Shown: positions 1-7,354, counted from the stretch's first letter. The stretch is 17,070 bases of DNA from Candidatus Micrarchaeota archaeon CG08_land_8_20_14_0_20_59_11 (GCA_002763345.1 PEXZ01000032.1:1-17070); one strand, 5' to 3'. Numbers and translations are program-made. Notes: generated from the sequence alone by a model not told the origin.

Positions 1-20
1 CTCTCGGCTTTTAGTGCAGG

Positions 21-48
21 TTTTGCGAGCGCAGCAGCGCGAGCAAAA
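21..48. repeat. Imperfect hairpin with tandem G-A mismatches
   Basis: TTTTGC (21-26) pairs with GCAAAA (43-48) and GCGC (29-32) pairs with GCGC (37-40) around an AGCA loop. The two stems are separated by GA opposite GA, which could form tandem sheared G-A pairs. It lies in non-coding sequence before the ligase promoter. It could be the 3' end of an upstream transcript, part of a structured RNA, or a repeat. The pairing is seen directly; the function is unknown. Confidence 0.45.
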
Positions 49-63
49 AGTGCTTCGATTCCC

Positions 64-106
64 TGCGGGCCCATTCCCAACCCGCAAGGGGGGTTCCACC
101 CCCCTT
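64..106. repeat. Two adjacent hairpins in the upstream intergenic region
   Basis: TGCGGG (64-69) is complementary to CCCGCA (81-86). Immediately after it, AAGGGGGG (86-93) is perfectly complementary to CCCCCCTT (99-106) across a 5-nt TTCCA loop. The second arm superficially recalls a tRNA T-arm, but I could not assemble a tRNA around it. No reading frame accounts for bases 1-207; apart from these hairpins and the ligase promoter I see nothing there. A terminator for an unseen upstream gene or an extragenic repeat are both possible. Confidence 0.45.
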
Positions 107-175
107 TCAGTTCAGGGTTTCTCCTGATTTCCCCCCGCGACGTAACCCTCGGATTCATCCCCCTTCCTTCTTGTG

Positions 176-187
176 CTTTTAAATATC
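176..187 (+). promoter_or_regulatory. TATA box of DNA ligase gene
   Basis: The sequence CTTTTAAATATC is an AT-rich island in GC-rich DNA. Its centre is about 26 nt before the ligase ATG at 208, the standard archaeal TATA-to-start spacing. This predicts a leaderless or nearly leaderless transcript, and no Shine-Dalgarno is visible between the box and the ATG. Confidence 0.65.
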
Positions 188-207
188 GTTTCCGCCTTCC
201 CTTCTTC

Positions 208-1941
208 ATGGACTTCGCCTCAGTGGCGCAGGTGTTCGACGAAATCGAGGGCAAGACGAAGCGGCTCGACATCACCGCCGACGTCGCCGCGCTTTTCAAG
301 AGGGCGGACAAAAGCGAGGTGAAGCAGCTCGCCTATCTTTGCGAGGGAATCCTCCTTCCGCAGCACTTCGGCGTCGAGCTCGGAATCGGCGACAAGCTCG
401 CGGAGCAGGCGATTGCGCACGTTTCGGGAAAAAGCGTGAAGGAGGTCGAGGCGTCTTATCGGAAAACAGGCGATATTGGACTGACCGCCGAGGAGCTGCT
501 TTCCGTCAAGAGGCAGAGGTCTCTCGCGGCGCAGACGCTCACGGTGAAAAAAGTTTACGACAATTGCTACCGCATCGCCACGAGCGCGGGCGGGGGCAGC
601 CAGTCGGTGAAGGTGAAGCTTCTTGCGGAGTTGCTGTCGAACGCGTCGCCGCTTGAAGGACGGATGATTGTCCGACTTGTTACGGGAAGCATGCGGCTCG
701 GAGTCGGCGAGGCGACCATCATAGACGCGTGGTCCTTCGCGGAAAAGGGCGACAAATCGCTGCGAGTGGAGCTGGAGCGCGCCTTCAACATGACGTCGGA
801 TTTGGGTTTGGTGGGCGAGACGTTTTTCGCGAAAGGCATGTCCGCGATACGCGCATTCAAGCCGCAGCCTTTTTCCCCGATACGCCCCGCGCTTGCCGAG
901 CGCCTGAACACTGCGGCGGAAATATTCGAGAAGCTCGGCGAGTGCGCGGTTGAGGGCAAATACGACGGCTTCCGTTTGCAGGTGCATCTTTCCGGCGGCC
1001 GCGTGGAAATATACTCGCGCAAGCAGGAGCGCGTCACGCACATGTTCCCCGACATCGTGGCGGGCGTCAAAAAGCAGATGAATGCCCGCGAGCTCATATT
1101 CGAGGGCGAGGCGCTTGCCTTTAACGAAGAAACTGGCGAGTTCCTTCCGTTTCAGGAGACGATAACGCGCAAGCGCAAGCACGGCGTTTCGAAGAAGGCG
1201 GAGGAGATGCCCCTGCGGATGTTCGCCTTCGAGCTCCTGTATCTGGACGGGAAGGACTGGACGAACGAGCCGTATTCCGCAAGACGCAGAAAACTGGGCG
1301 AAATAATGGGAAAGGGCGACGTCGTCGCGCTGGCAAAAAATATTATCGCGAAAAACGCCCGCGAACTGCAGAAATTCTTCGACGAATGCGTTTCCTCGGG
1401 CTTGGAGGGAATCGTCGCCAAGGACTTGGAGGCGCCCTACGTCGCAGGAGGGCGGAAGTTCGCGTGGATTAAGCTGAAACGCTCGTATTCGGAAAAGCTC
1501 GCGGACACCATCGACGTCGTCATCGTCGGCTTTTACTACGGCAAGGGCAAGCGCACGGAGTTCGGCTTCGGCGGCTTGCTCACTGCCGTTAAAGCGGACG
1601 ACCGATTCCGCACTGTCGCGAAAATCGGGACGGGCTTCAGCGAAGTGCAGATGAAGGAGTTCCACGACTCGCTTTCCAAGCTGGCGGTAAAGCAGAAACC
1701 TTCCGACGTAGAATCGCTCCTCACTCCCGACGTCTGGGTTAAGCCGAAGGTTGTCGTCGAAGTGAAGGCGGACGAAATCACGCGCTCGCCCGTCCATAAG
1801 TGCGCATGGAAGGACAACGAGGGCTTGGCGCTGCGCTTCCCGCGGCTGGTGCGGGTGCGGACGGACAAGGGCGCGGACGAGGCGACAACTGAAAAGGAAG
1901 TCGTGGACTTGTACGAGTTGCAGAAGCACGCCTCCGCATAA
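208..1941 (+). CDS. lig: ATP-dependent DNA ligase
   Basis: This enzyme seals nicks in double-stranded DNA using ATP, joining Okazaki fragments and completing repair. The 577-residue length is normal for archaeal replicative ligases. The N-terminal ~230 residues fit the DNA-binding domain. The nucleotidyltransferase core follows, with motif I EGKYDG and the AMP-accepting lysine at about residue 251. Motif III lies around IYSRKQERVT (268-277), motif IIIa around FEGEALAF (298-305), motif IV around EGIVAKD (400-406) and motif V around WIKLKRSY (420-427). The OB-fold domain ends with a motif VI-like RFPRLVRVRTDKG (543-555). The start is the ATG about 26 nt downstream of the TATA box. The gene appears to be its own transcription unit, since the next gene has its own TATA box. 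All key motifs are intact. Confidence 0.95.
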   Translation: MDFASVAQVFDEIEGKTKRLDITADVAALFKRADKSEVKQLAYLCEGILLPQHFGVELGIGDKLAEQAIAHVSGKSVKEVEASYRKTGDIGLTAEELLSVKRQRSLAAQTLTVKKVYDNCYRIATSAGGGSQSVKVKLLAELLSNASPLEGRMIVRLVTGSMRLGVGEATIIDAWSFAEKGDKSLRVELERAFNMTSDLGLVGETFFAKGMSAIRAFKPQPFSPIRPALAERLNTAAEIFEKLGECAVEGKYDGFRLQVHLSGGRVEIYSRKQERVTHMFPDIVAGVKKQMNARELIFEGEALAFNEETGEFLPFQETITRKRKHGVSKKAEEMPLRMFAFELLYLDGKDWTNEPYSARRRKLGEIMGKGDVVALAKNIIAKNARELQKFFDECVSSGLEGIVAKDLEAPYVAGGRKFAWIKLKRSYSEKLADTIDVVIVGFYYGKGKRTEFGFGGLLTAVKADDRFRTVAKIGTGFSEVQMKEFHDSLSKLAVKQKPSDVESLLTPDVWVKPKVVVEVKADEITRSPVHKCAWKDNEGLALRFPRLVRVRTDKGADEATTEKEVVDLYELQKHASA

Positions 1942-1948
1942 AAGGGAT

Positions 1949-1983
1949 TTTAATAAGGCGCGCGTTATTGCCTAGGGGTGAGG
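1949..1983 (+). promoter_or_regulatory. Promoter and ribosome binding site of the cupin-nrdR operon
   Basis: TTTAATAA (1949-1956) is a probable TATA box, placed just after the ligase stop codon. About 26 nt downstream, the purine-rich GGGGTGAGG (1975-1983) precedes ATG 1986. A longer reading frame starts with TTG at 1968, but that TTG lies between the TATA box and the expected transcription start. ATG 1986 is therefore preferred. Confidence 0.55.
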
Positions 1984-1985
1984 AT

Positions 1986-2471
1986 ATGGAGTCCATCAAG
2001 CTCGACGAGATACGCGAGTTCTCTTCCGAAAAACTCATCAAGAAGCAGCCGCTCAAAACCGACAAGGTAGTTTACAATACCTTCTTCCTCAAGCCGTTCC
2101 AGATTCTTCCGTTCCATAGGCACCCCGCAACCGACGAGGTTTTCCACATAATCGAGGGGCAGGGCGAGTTCACCGTAGGCAACGAACAGAAAATCGTGAG
2201 CGCGGGTGCAACCGTATACGGACCCGCCGCGACGTTCCACGGCATAATCAATTCGGGGCAGAAGGAAATGGCGATGATTTCCGTGCAGGCGCCGAAGCCC
2301 GTTGAAACGGAGTTCAAGGAGAACGCGACCGTAATATGCCCCGTGTGCAAGCAGGAGCTGATAATCAAGGACAACGCCGGCGCGGGGGACGAGATGGTAT
2401 GCGCGCGGTGCGGCGCCCACCTACTTTTGATGCCCAGCGACAAGGGAGGATTCACCGCGCAACAGGCTTGA
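1986..2471 (+). CDS. Cupin-domain protein with C-terminal zinc ribbon
   Basis: This is a 161-residue protein of two parts. Residues ~28-105 form a cupin_2 type beta barrel: HRHPATDEVFHIIEG carries metal-ligand candidates His44, His46 and Glu51, and a later TFHGI supplies His85. Residues ~116-150 carry CPVC (118-121) and CARC (139-142), a treble-clef or ribbon-like zinc site. Cupins of this type can be isomerases, dioxygenases or small-molecule sensors, so the substrate cannot be read from the sequence. The zinc ribbon suggests a binding or regulatory role (inference). The gene ends 4 nt before the nrdR start, so the two are very likely cotranscribed. Confidence 0.8.
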   Translation: MESIKLDEIREFSSEKLIKKQPLKTDKVVYNTFFLKPFQILPFHRHPATDEVFHIIEGQGEFTVGNEQKIVSAGATVYGPAATFHGIINSGQKEMAMISVQAPKPVETEFKENATVICPVCKQELIIKDNAGAGDEMVCARCGAHLLLMPSDKGGFTAQQA

Positions 2472-2475
2472 GAAC

Positions 2476-2928
2476 ATGCGCTGCCCTTACTGCAACCACG
2501 AGGAGACGAAGGTTCTCGACTCGCGGGAAGCCGAAGACAAGACGCGCCGCCGCCGCGAGTGCGAGAAATGCGAAAAGCGTTTTACGACGTACGAACGCGT
2601 CGAAATCGTCGAACTCATAGTCGTCAAGAAGGACGGCAGTCGCGAGCAGTTCGACAGAAACAAACTGAAGAGGGGCATCCTTCAGGCGTGCTGGAAGCGC
2701 CCCGTCACCGCCGAGCAAATCGACAACCTGGTTGACGAGGTGGAGCGCGAGCTGCGCATGCGCGAGACAACCGAGGTCCAGAGCAAGGAAGTCGGCGAAC
2801 TCGCGATGAAGAAGCTGAAGACGCTCGACAAGGTGGCGTACATACGATTCGCTTCCGTTTACAGGGACTTCGAGGACATCGAAGAATTCGAAGAGGAACT
2901 GAAAGCCCTCTTGAGGAAGAAGCGGTAA
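2476..2928 (+). CDS. nrdR: NrdR-type transcriptional repressor (zinc ribbon plus ATP-cone)
   Basis: In bacteria, NrdR senses ATP/dATP through an ATP-cone domain and represses ribonucleotide reductase genes. This 150-residue protein has the standard length and order. The zinc ribbon uses Cys3, Cys6, Cys29 and Cys32 (MRCPYC, ECEKC), followed by the family's conserved RRRREC and KRFTTYE. The ATP-cone spans about residues 48-138 and includes VVKKDGSREQFDRNK and VAYIRFASVYRDF. The C-terminal tail is charged. The start is ATG 2476, 4 nt after the cupin stop. No ribonucleotide reductase gene or clear NrdR box pair is visible here, so its target is unknown. NrdR is near-universal in bacteria and much scarcer in archaea. 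The dUTPase-like gene at 10190-10708 is also a nucleotide-pool gene but is not adjacent. Confidence 0.93.
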   Translation: MRCPYCNHEETKVLDSREAEDKTRRRRECEKCEKRFTTYERVEIVELIVVKKDGSREQFDRNKLKRGILQACWKRPVTAEQIDNLVDEVERELRMRETTEVQSKEVGELAMKKLKTLDKVAYIRFASVYRDFEDIEEFEEELKALLRKKR

Positions 2929-2931
2929 TGC

Positions 2932-3738
2932 CTATTTATTGCTCAGGTACAGCAGCGTGTTAAGGAACATGTTGCGCGAAGTAGTCGACGGGTCGAAGGC
3001 GAAATAGACTGTACTGCCAAAGCCAATGTTCACGTTTACTATCGCGGGAGTGGAAGAATACCTGCCGGTTATCTGCGATTCCATGTCCGGAACGCCCTCT
3101 GAAAGGGAAGCCAGCACGAACCCCTTGTGCGCCCTGTCGAAAAGCCAGACCCTGCCCGAATACTCAAAATTCACTATGCCGTTGAGGATTTCATGGTCTT
3201 GAGCGTCGACGATGAATTTTCCATTCCATTCCGTGCTTTTCATGGGCATGCTGGCGACAGAGAGATAGCGGATTACCCCGGCAATGCCTTCGGGTTGTCT
3301 GCTCATGTAGATAAGGGCGCTCCAGCCAGCGATGTTCGACGAGTGCGACTGCGAGCAGGCGTTCCCGATTATTATGAATTTTATTTTGCGGAAGTTATCC
3401 CATGGAACCGAGGCGTAGGCGTCGAGCGTCCTGTCGCAGTACTCCTCGCCCTGCATGATTACGATGTCCGCTTTCGAAAGCGTTTCCTCGGTAACCTGCG
3501 CGTCAGCGAGAACCGCCGTGACGTTGACGCCCGCGATGCGGTAGTTCTCGGTTTCGAGGAGAGACATCACGTTCTCGGAAGGCGTGCCAATCACCAGCAC
3601 GTTTATCGTGTGCTTCCCTAAGTTCGGAAGGATCGGACCTAGGAAGAAGGCAAGCGCCGCCGACTCCGCAATGACTATGAGAACCAGCGCGACGAGCGCG
3701 ACGTCCTTCCAGAAGATGCCCGACTGCGTCTTTTTCAC
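2932..3738 (-). CDS. Membrane-anchored protein with glutamine-amidotransferase-like outer domain
   Basis: A 268-residue protein. One hydrophobic helix at residues ~13-34 (VALVALVLIVIAES and following) suggests a signal anchor, with the remainder outside the membrane. The soluble part alternates beta strands and helices: INVLVIGTP (~45-53), ADIVIMQGEEY (~90-100), KFIIIGNAC (~120-128) and a late STVYFAFDP (242-250). This resembles the class I glutamine-amidotransferase/flavodoxin-like fold seen in ThuA-like and DUF4350-like proteins. No catalytic Cys-His-Glu triad is evident. The start codon is GTG, with a TATA-like GTTAAATAC about 26 nt upstream on the minus strand (3760-3768). It converges with nrdR, with only 3 nt between stops. 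It resembles the protein at 16149-17045 in layout and C-terminal motif. No specific function is recognised. Confidence 0.75.
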   Translation of the reverse strand: MKKTQSGIFWKDVALVALVLIVIAESAALAFFLGPILPNLGKHTINVLVIGTPSENVMSLLETENYRIAGVNVTAVLADAQVTEETLSKADIVIMQGEEYCDRTLDAYASVPWDNFRKIKFIIIGNACSQSHSSNIAGWSALIYMSRQPEGIAGVIRYLSVASMPMKSTEWNGKFIVDAQDHEILNGIVNFEYSGRVWLFDRAHKGFVLASLSEGVPDMESQITGRYSSTPAIVNVNIGFGSTVYFAFDPSTTSRNMFLNTLLYLSNK

Positions 3739-3800
3739 GTTTTCACAACCCTTTCGGCGTATTTAACCTCTTTCCTTCCGACAACTGCCGATAATGAATA

Positions 3801-3853
3801 CGTTTAATAAGGGTTTTTCCGTTCTGGTTTCAAGGGTAACCAGTTAGGAGGTG
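3801..3853 (+). promoter_or_regulatory. TATA box and strong Shine-Dalgarno of small membrane protein
   Basis: GTTTAATAA (3802-3810) is a likely TATA box. GGAGGTG (3847-3853) is a near-perfect Shine-Dalgarno 10 nt before ATG 3864. The predicted leader is about 30 nt, unlike the leaderless pattern of most genes here. This suggests strong translation. Confidence 0.65.
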
Positions 3854-3863
3854 CATCGAAAGA

Positions 3864-4217
3864 ATGGCAGAAAGTATGATGTCCAAGATAGGTCCCTGGG
3901 CCTTCATCGTAGGCTTGGTGATCGCAATCTTGGCTGGGTTCGTCTACAGCACTGCCGACCTCACGATAGTGCTCGTGCTTGGAGTGCTCGGCATAATCGT
4001 AGGCATCCTGAACATCGGCGAGAAGGAGGTCAAAGCCTTCCTGCTCGCGACAGTGGCGTTCATGGTTGGAGCAACCAGCCTTGCCGCCGTGCTGGCAGCC
4101 ATCCCGGCAGTAGGACCGGAGATGCCCCGCATCCTGAACTACATCGTCGCCTTCATCGCGCCCGGCGCAGCGCTGGTCGCTCTCAAGGCGATATACGAAG
4201 TAGCCAAGGAGAAATAA
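3864..4217 (+). CDS. Small multi-span membrane protein of unknown function
   Basis: A 117-residue, very hydrophobic protein with about four membrane segments, at residues ~11-29, ~34-52, ~57-80 and ~88-108. A short charged loop (NIGEKEVKAF) lies between segments two and three, and a helical basic/acidic tail (IYEVAKEK) ends the protein. It is Gly/Ala/Ile/Val-rich with no catalytic-looking residues in the membrane. The strong Shine-Dalgarno, separate promoter and following hairpin plus T-tract indicate a single-gene, well-expressed unit. It is divergent from the membrane-anchored protein at 2932-3738. I do not recognise a named family; a structural or envelope protein is possible, but that is inference. 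Confidence 0.8.
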   Translation: MAESMMSKIGPWAFIVGLVIAILAGFVYSTADLTIVLVLGVLGIIVGILNIGEKEVKAFLLATVAFMVGATSLAAVLAAIPAVGPEMPRILNYIVAFIAPGAALVALKAIYEVAKEK

Positions 4218-4250
4218 GGCGAAATTCGCCCCCCCTAATTTTTTTTCTTT
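4218..4250 (+). terminator. Hairpin plus T-tract terminator
   Basis: GGCGA (4218-4222) pairs with TCGCC (4226-4230) immediately after the TAA stop. A C-run follows, then a T-tract of eight (4239-4246) leading into CTTTTCG. Archaeal RNA polymerase terminates at oligo-T stretches, and the hairpin makes this look like a bacterial intrinsic terminator as well. It serves the small membrane protein gene and also separates it from the converging ileS. Confidence 0.65.
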
Positions 4251-4273
4251 TCGTTTCTTAGCGAAAGCCAGCT

Positions 4274-7249
4274 TTAGCGCGAGTATTTCGCCTTAACCAG
4301 CGCGTCCTCGAACTTCAGTTCAACTGAAAAGTCGCCCTTCATTTCCGCTTCGGTAGGCACGAGGACGACGCCCTTCGCGCCCACCTCCTCTTTCAAATCC
4401 TCTAGGCACTCCTGCAGGAAGAACGCGGGCTTGCCCGCGGCGTGAAGCGAAAGCGAGATGCGCTCGGAGACGTTGAAGCCGTTCTGCTTGCGGGACGCCT
4501 GTATCGCGCGCACGAGTTCGCGGAACAGCGCCTGGTTCAGCAGCTCCTCGTCGCGTTTCGGGTCCAGGAACGCCTTGCCGCCGTCGAACTCCTTGAACGG
4601 CAATCCCGGCTCCGTGTCCGAGTACGTGACTGAAACGGAGTTGAGCGAATTTATGAGGACGCTCTGCAGTTCGTGAACCGCCTTCGCAACCCGCTCGTCG
4701 CCCGTGACGATTACGGCGCGCACGGGCCAGCGCAGCTTTATGTTCTGTTCGCGGCGCAGGGAATTAACCGCCTCGGCGACGCGCATCGCGACATCCATCC
4801 GTTCCTCAAGGTTCCCGTCGATGCGCGACTCATCGGGTTTCGGGTAAAGGCAGTAGTGCACGCTCTCCTCGCGCTCGTCGCCATACTGCTTCAGCTGCCC
4901 GTACAGGTATTCCGTTATGAACGGGCAGAACGGCGCGAGCATCTTCGTCGTCTCGACGAGGCACTTGTACATCGCGTTCGCACACTGCTCGTCGGACGCG
5001 CGGTCGCGCGTGAGTTTCACGTACCAGCGCGAATAATCGTCGACGATGAAGCGCATGAGCTTTCTTCCTGCGTGGTGGAACTCGAAGTTCTCCACGTGTG
5101 CCGGAACCTCCCTTGCCAATGTGTTCAGGCGGGAAAGAATCCACCTGTCCTCCGGGGTTTCCGGCGAAGGCGCGCTTGCCCTGAAACCATTCGGGGCATA
5201 CATCCTGAAAAACGCAAAGGAATTCCATAGGATGTTCAGCGCCTTCTGTACCTCCGAGGCGGAATGCATGCTGAACTTCTGCACGTCCCACGGCGCTATT
5301 TCCCAGCAGTAATACAGGCGTATCGCGTCCGCCCCGACTTTCTCGATTCCCTCCTTCGCGGGGATGACGTTGCCGAGGGACTTGCTCATCTTCTCGCCCT
5401 TCTCGTCAACCACCCAGCCCATCATCGCGACGTTCTTGAACGCGGGTTTCCCGTGGGCTGCCATCCCTGCGAAGAACAGCGTGTAAAACCATCCGCGAAT
5501 CTGGTCCTGCGACTCGTTTATCAAGTCAACGGGGAACATCGACTCGAACAGTTCCTTGTTCCTGAACGGATAGCCCAGCGACGCCCACGGCGATATTCCC
5601 GAATCGTACCAGACGTCGAACACGTCCTTGACGCGCTCCATGCTTCCGCCGCAGGTGACGCACTTGAGCTTGATGGAGTCCACCGTGTGCCTGTGCAGGT
5701 CGTCGAGCTCGCCAGGGTCCTTCTCCGCCTTCTCCCGCAGCTCCGCGACGCTGCCGATTACCTCCTTGCGGCCGCACTTCGGGCATACCCAGATTGGAAG
5801 CGGAATAGCCCAATAGCGCTGGCGCGAAATGCACCAGTCGCCGCTCTGCTCGAGCCAGTTGCCGAACGCCTCCTTTCCGAAGGAAGGCATCCACTTGACG
5901 CCCTCGCTGGCGTCGAGCATTTTTTCCTTAATCTCGTCAATCTTGAAGTACCACTGCTTCGTGAGGCGGTATATGAGCGGGTTCTTGCAGCGCCAGCACA
6001 GCGGATACGCGTGCGTCACCTTTCCCAAATGCAGGAGCTTCCCCTCGTCTTTCAGGCGCTCGATGATTTCCTTGTCGGCAGCCTTGACGAATTTCCCCTT
6101 CAGCTCGTTGCCCGCTTTGGAGGTGAAGCATCCCTGTTCGTCTACGGGAGAAACCGCAGGCAGTCCGTAATGCTTTCCGACGTAGTGATCGCTCGCTCCG
6201 TGCCCGGGCGCGCAGTGCACGATTCCCGAGCCGTCCGCCATGGTGACGAACTCCTCGTATTCTTCCTCGTCGGAGTTCGTGAGCTTGTGCTTCTTGTAGC
6301 GCTTGAACTTCATGATGTGGATGCTGAGGTAGACGCGGTGCGCCTTGTCGCCCAGACTTTTTTGCGCAGGCACGTCGAAAAGCGGCTCGTATTCCATCCC
6401 GCTCAGGCGTTCGCCCGGGAACTCCTCGATAATCTCGAAGTCGGTTTCAAGAATGCCCCGCAAAACGGCGTCCAGTCGCGCCTTCGCCATTATGTATGTT
6501 TCCTCGCCGACCCTGGCCTTCACGTACGTTTCCTTCGGGTGCACGAACAGCGCGACGTTCGATATCAGCGTCCAGGGCGTAGTCGTCCACGCAACCAGGT
6601 ATTCGTTCTTCGCGCCCTTGACCTTGAACTTGACATAAAGGGAGGGGTCGGTCAAATCCTTGTAGGAGTCGCTCACCTCGTAGCCGCTGAGCACGGTTTC
6701 GCAGTGCGCGCACCAGAACGTAGGCGTCTCGCCTTCGACGAGGAAGCCCTTCTCGTGCAGCGCCTTCGCCGTCCACCACGCGCTCTCCATGTAGTATTTC
6801 TTGTAGGTGAAGTACGGTTCGAAGTACGCGCGCCACGCGCCGAGTTGCAGATAATAATCCATCCACGCCTTTTCGTTGTTGAGAATCTTCTGCAGGCAAG
6901 CGTCGTCAAAGCGGTCGATGCCCATGGCGTCGATGTCCTGCTTCGTCCGCACGCCGAGCTCCTTCTGCACGACGACCTCGACGGGCAGGCCGTGGCAGTC
7001 GAAACCCGGCTGGATGTACGTGTCGTACCCCTGCATGTACTTGAAGCGCGTCCAGACGTCCTTGCACGCCGTCGTCTTCACGTGCCCGACGTGCGGAGTC
7101 CCGTTCACGTACGGCGGGCCGTCGAGCAGGAAATATTTCTTCGCGCCCTTGCGGTGTTCCGCCAAGCCTTGCGGTATCCGTTTCTCCTTCCAGAACGCGC
7201 GGACTTCCTCCTCGACTGCCTTTGAGTCGTACCGCTCGATAGCACGCAT
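4274..7249 (-). CDS. ileS: Isoleucyl-tRNA synthetase
   Basis: This class I synthetase charges tRNA-Ile with isoleucine and edits mischarged valine. With the start chosen here it is 991 residues, usual for archaeal/eukaryotic-type IleRS. The HIGH motif is HVGH (53-56) in PPYVNGTPHVGH. The CP1 editing domain has TTPWTLISN (~223-231) and GSGIVHCAPGHGASD. KMSKS is at 620-624. Two Cys pairs (CPKC and CVTC) lie in the connecting region before KMSKS. An anticodon-binding helical domain follows (WILSRL, RWYVKL). A longer frame begins at ATG 7273, but the likely TATA box (minus strand GATTTAATGC) overlaps that codon. ATG 7249, about 26 nt past the box and beginning MRAIERYDSK, is therefore more likely. 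It lies after the infB and glycosyltransferase genes on the same strand but with its own promoter. Confidence 0.97.
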   Translation of the reverse strand: MRAIERYDSKAVEEEVRAFWKEKRIPQGLAEHRKGAKKYFLLDGPPYVNGTPHVGHVKTTACKDVWTRFKYMQGYDTYIQPGFDCHGLPVEVVVQKELGVRTKQDIDAMGIDRFDDACLQKILNNEKAWMDYYLQLGAWRAYFEPYFTYKKYYMESAWWTAKALHEKGFLVEGETPTFWCAHCETVLSGYEVSDSYKDLTDPSLYVKFKVKGAKNEYLVAWTTTPWTLISNVALFVHPKETYVKARVGEETYIMAKARLDAVLRGILETDFEIIEEFPGERLSGMEYEPLFDVPAQKSLGDKAHRVYLSIHIMKFKRYKKHKLTNSDEEEYEEFVTMADGSGIVHCAPGHGASDHYVGKHYGLPAVSPVDEQGCFTSKAGNELKGKFVKAADKEIIERLKDEGKLLHLGKVTHAYPLCWRCKNPLIYRLTKQWYFKIDEIKEKMLDASEGVKWMPSFGKEAFGNWLEQSGDWCISRQRYWAIPLPIWVCPKCGRKEVIGSVAELREKAEKDPGELDDLHRHTVDSIKLKCVTCGGSMERVKDVFDVWYDSGISPWASLGYPFRNKELFESMFPVDLINESQDQIRGWFYTLFFAGMAAHGKPAFKNVAMMGWVVDEKGEKMSKSLGNVIPAKEGIEKVGADAIRLYYCWEIAPWDVQKFSMHSASEVQKALNILWNSFAFFRMYAPNGFRASAPSPETPEDRWILSRLNTLAREVPAHVENFEFHHAGRKLMRFIVDDYSRWYVKLTRDRASDEQCANAMYKCLVETTKMLAPFCPFITEYLYGQLKQYGDEREESVHYCLYPKPDESRIDGNLEERMDVAMRVAEAVNSLRREQNIKLRWPVRAVIVTGDERVAKAVHELQSVLINSLNSVSVTYSDTEPGLPFKEFDGGKAFLDPKRDEELLNQALFRELVRAIQASRKQNGFNVSERISLSLHAAGKPAFFLQECLEDLKEEVGAKGVVLVPTEAEMKGDFSVELKFEDALVKAKYSR

Positions 7250-7269
7250 GGAAAAAATACGTCCCGACG

Positions 7270-7280
7270 GCATTAAATCC
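7270..7280 (-). promoter_or_regulatory. TATA box of ileS, overlapping an upstream in-frame ATG
   Basis: On the minus strand the sequence reads GGATTTAATGC. The centre is about 26 nt from ATG 7249 and overlaps the upstream ATG at 7271-7273. A transcript from this promoter could not contain the upstream ATG, so this box decides the start codon. Confidence 0.6.
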
Positions 7281-7286
7281 TTTCGC

Positions 7287-7354
7287 TAGCGAACCCGTTC
7301 TGCTCGCGCGTCGGTGTCCGGCTTCGCTCAGCCGCATTCGGCTTCCGTTCGCTA
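7287..7354. repeat. Nested and competing inverted repeats between glycosyltransferase gene and ileS
   Basis: TAGCGAAC (7287-7294) is complementary to GTTCGCTA (7347-7354), which overlaps the glycosyltransferase stop codon. Inside this, CGGCT (7319-7323) can pair with AGCCG (7330-7334), and that same AGCCG can pair instead with CGGCT (7339-7343). It probably forms the 3' end of the infB-glycosyltransferase transcript and may act in termination. The pairing is visible; the role is inferred. Confidence 0.4.

Noticed and set aside
30..115. Possible tRNA gene, suggested by a GGGGGTTCCACCCCC-like T-arm
   Set aside because: I could not find a matching acceptor stem, a D-arm or a 7-nt anticodon loop; the loop of the preceding stem is 11 nt and the conserved purine-A of the T-loop is off.
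220..1929. A 569-residue reading frame on the minus strand opposite the DNA ligase gene
   Set aside because: It mirrors the ligase over nearly its whole length, is very rich in Arg/Leu/His and has no recognisable domain. Long antisense frames are expected opposite GC-rich genes.
5264..7225. A 653-residue plus-strand frame opposite ileS
   Set aside because: It is a composition-driven shadow of ileS, with no promoter, no ribosome binding site and no family motifs.
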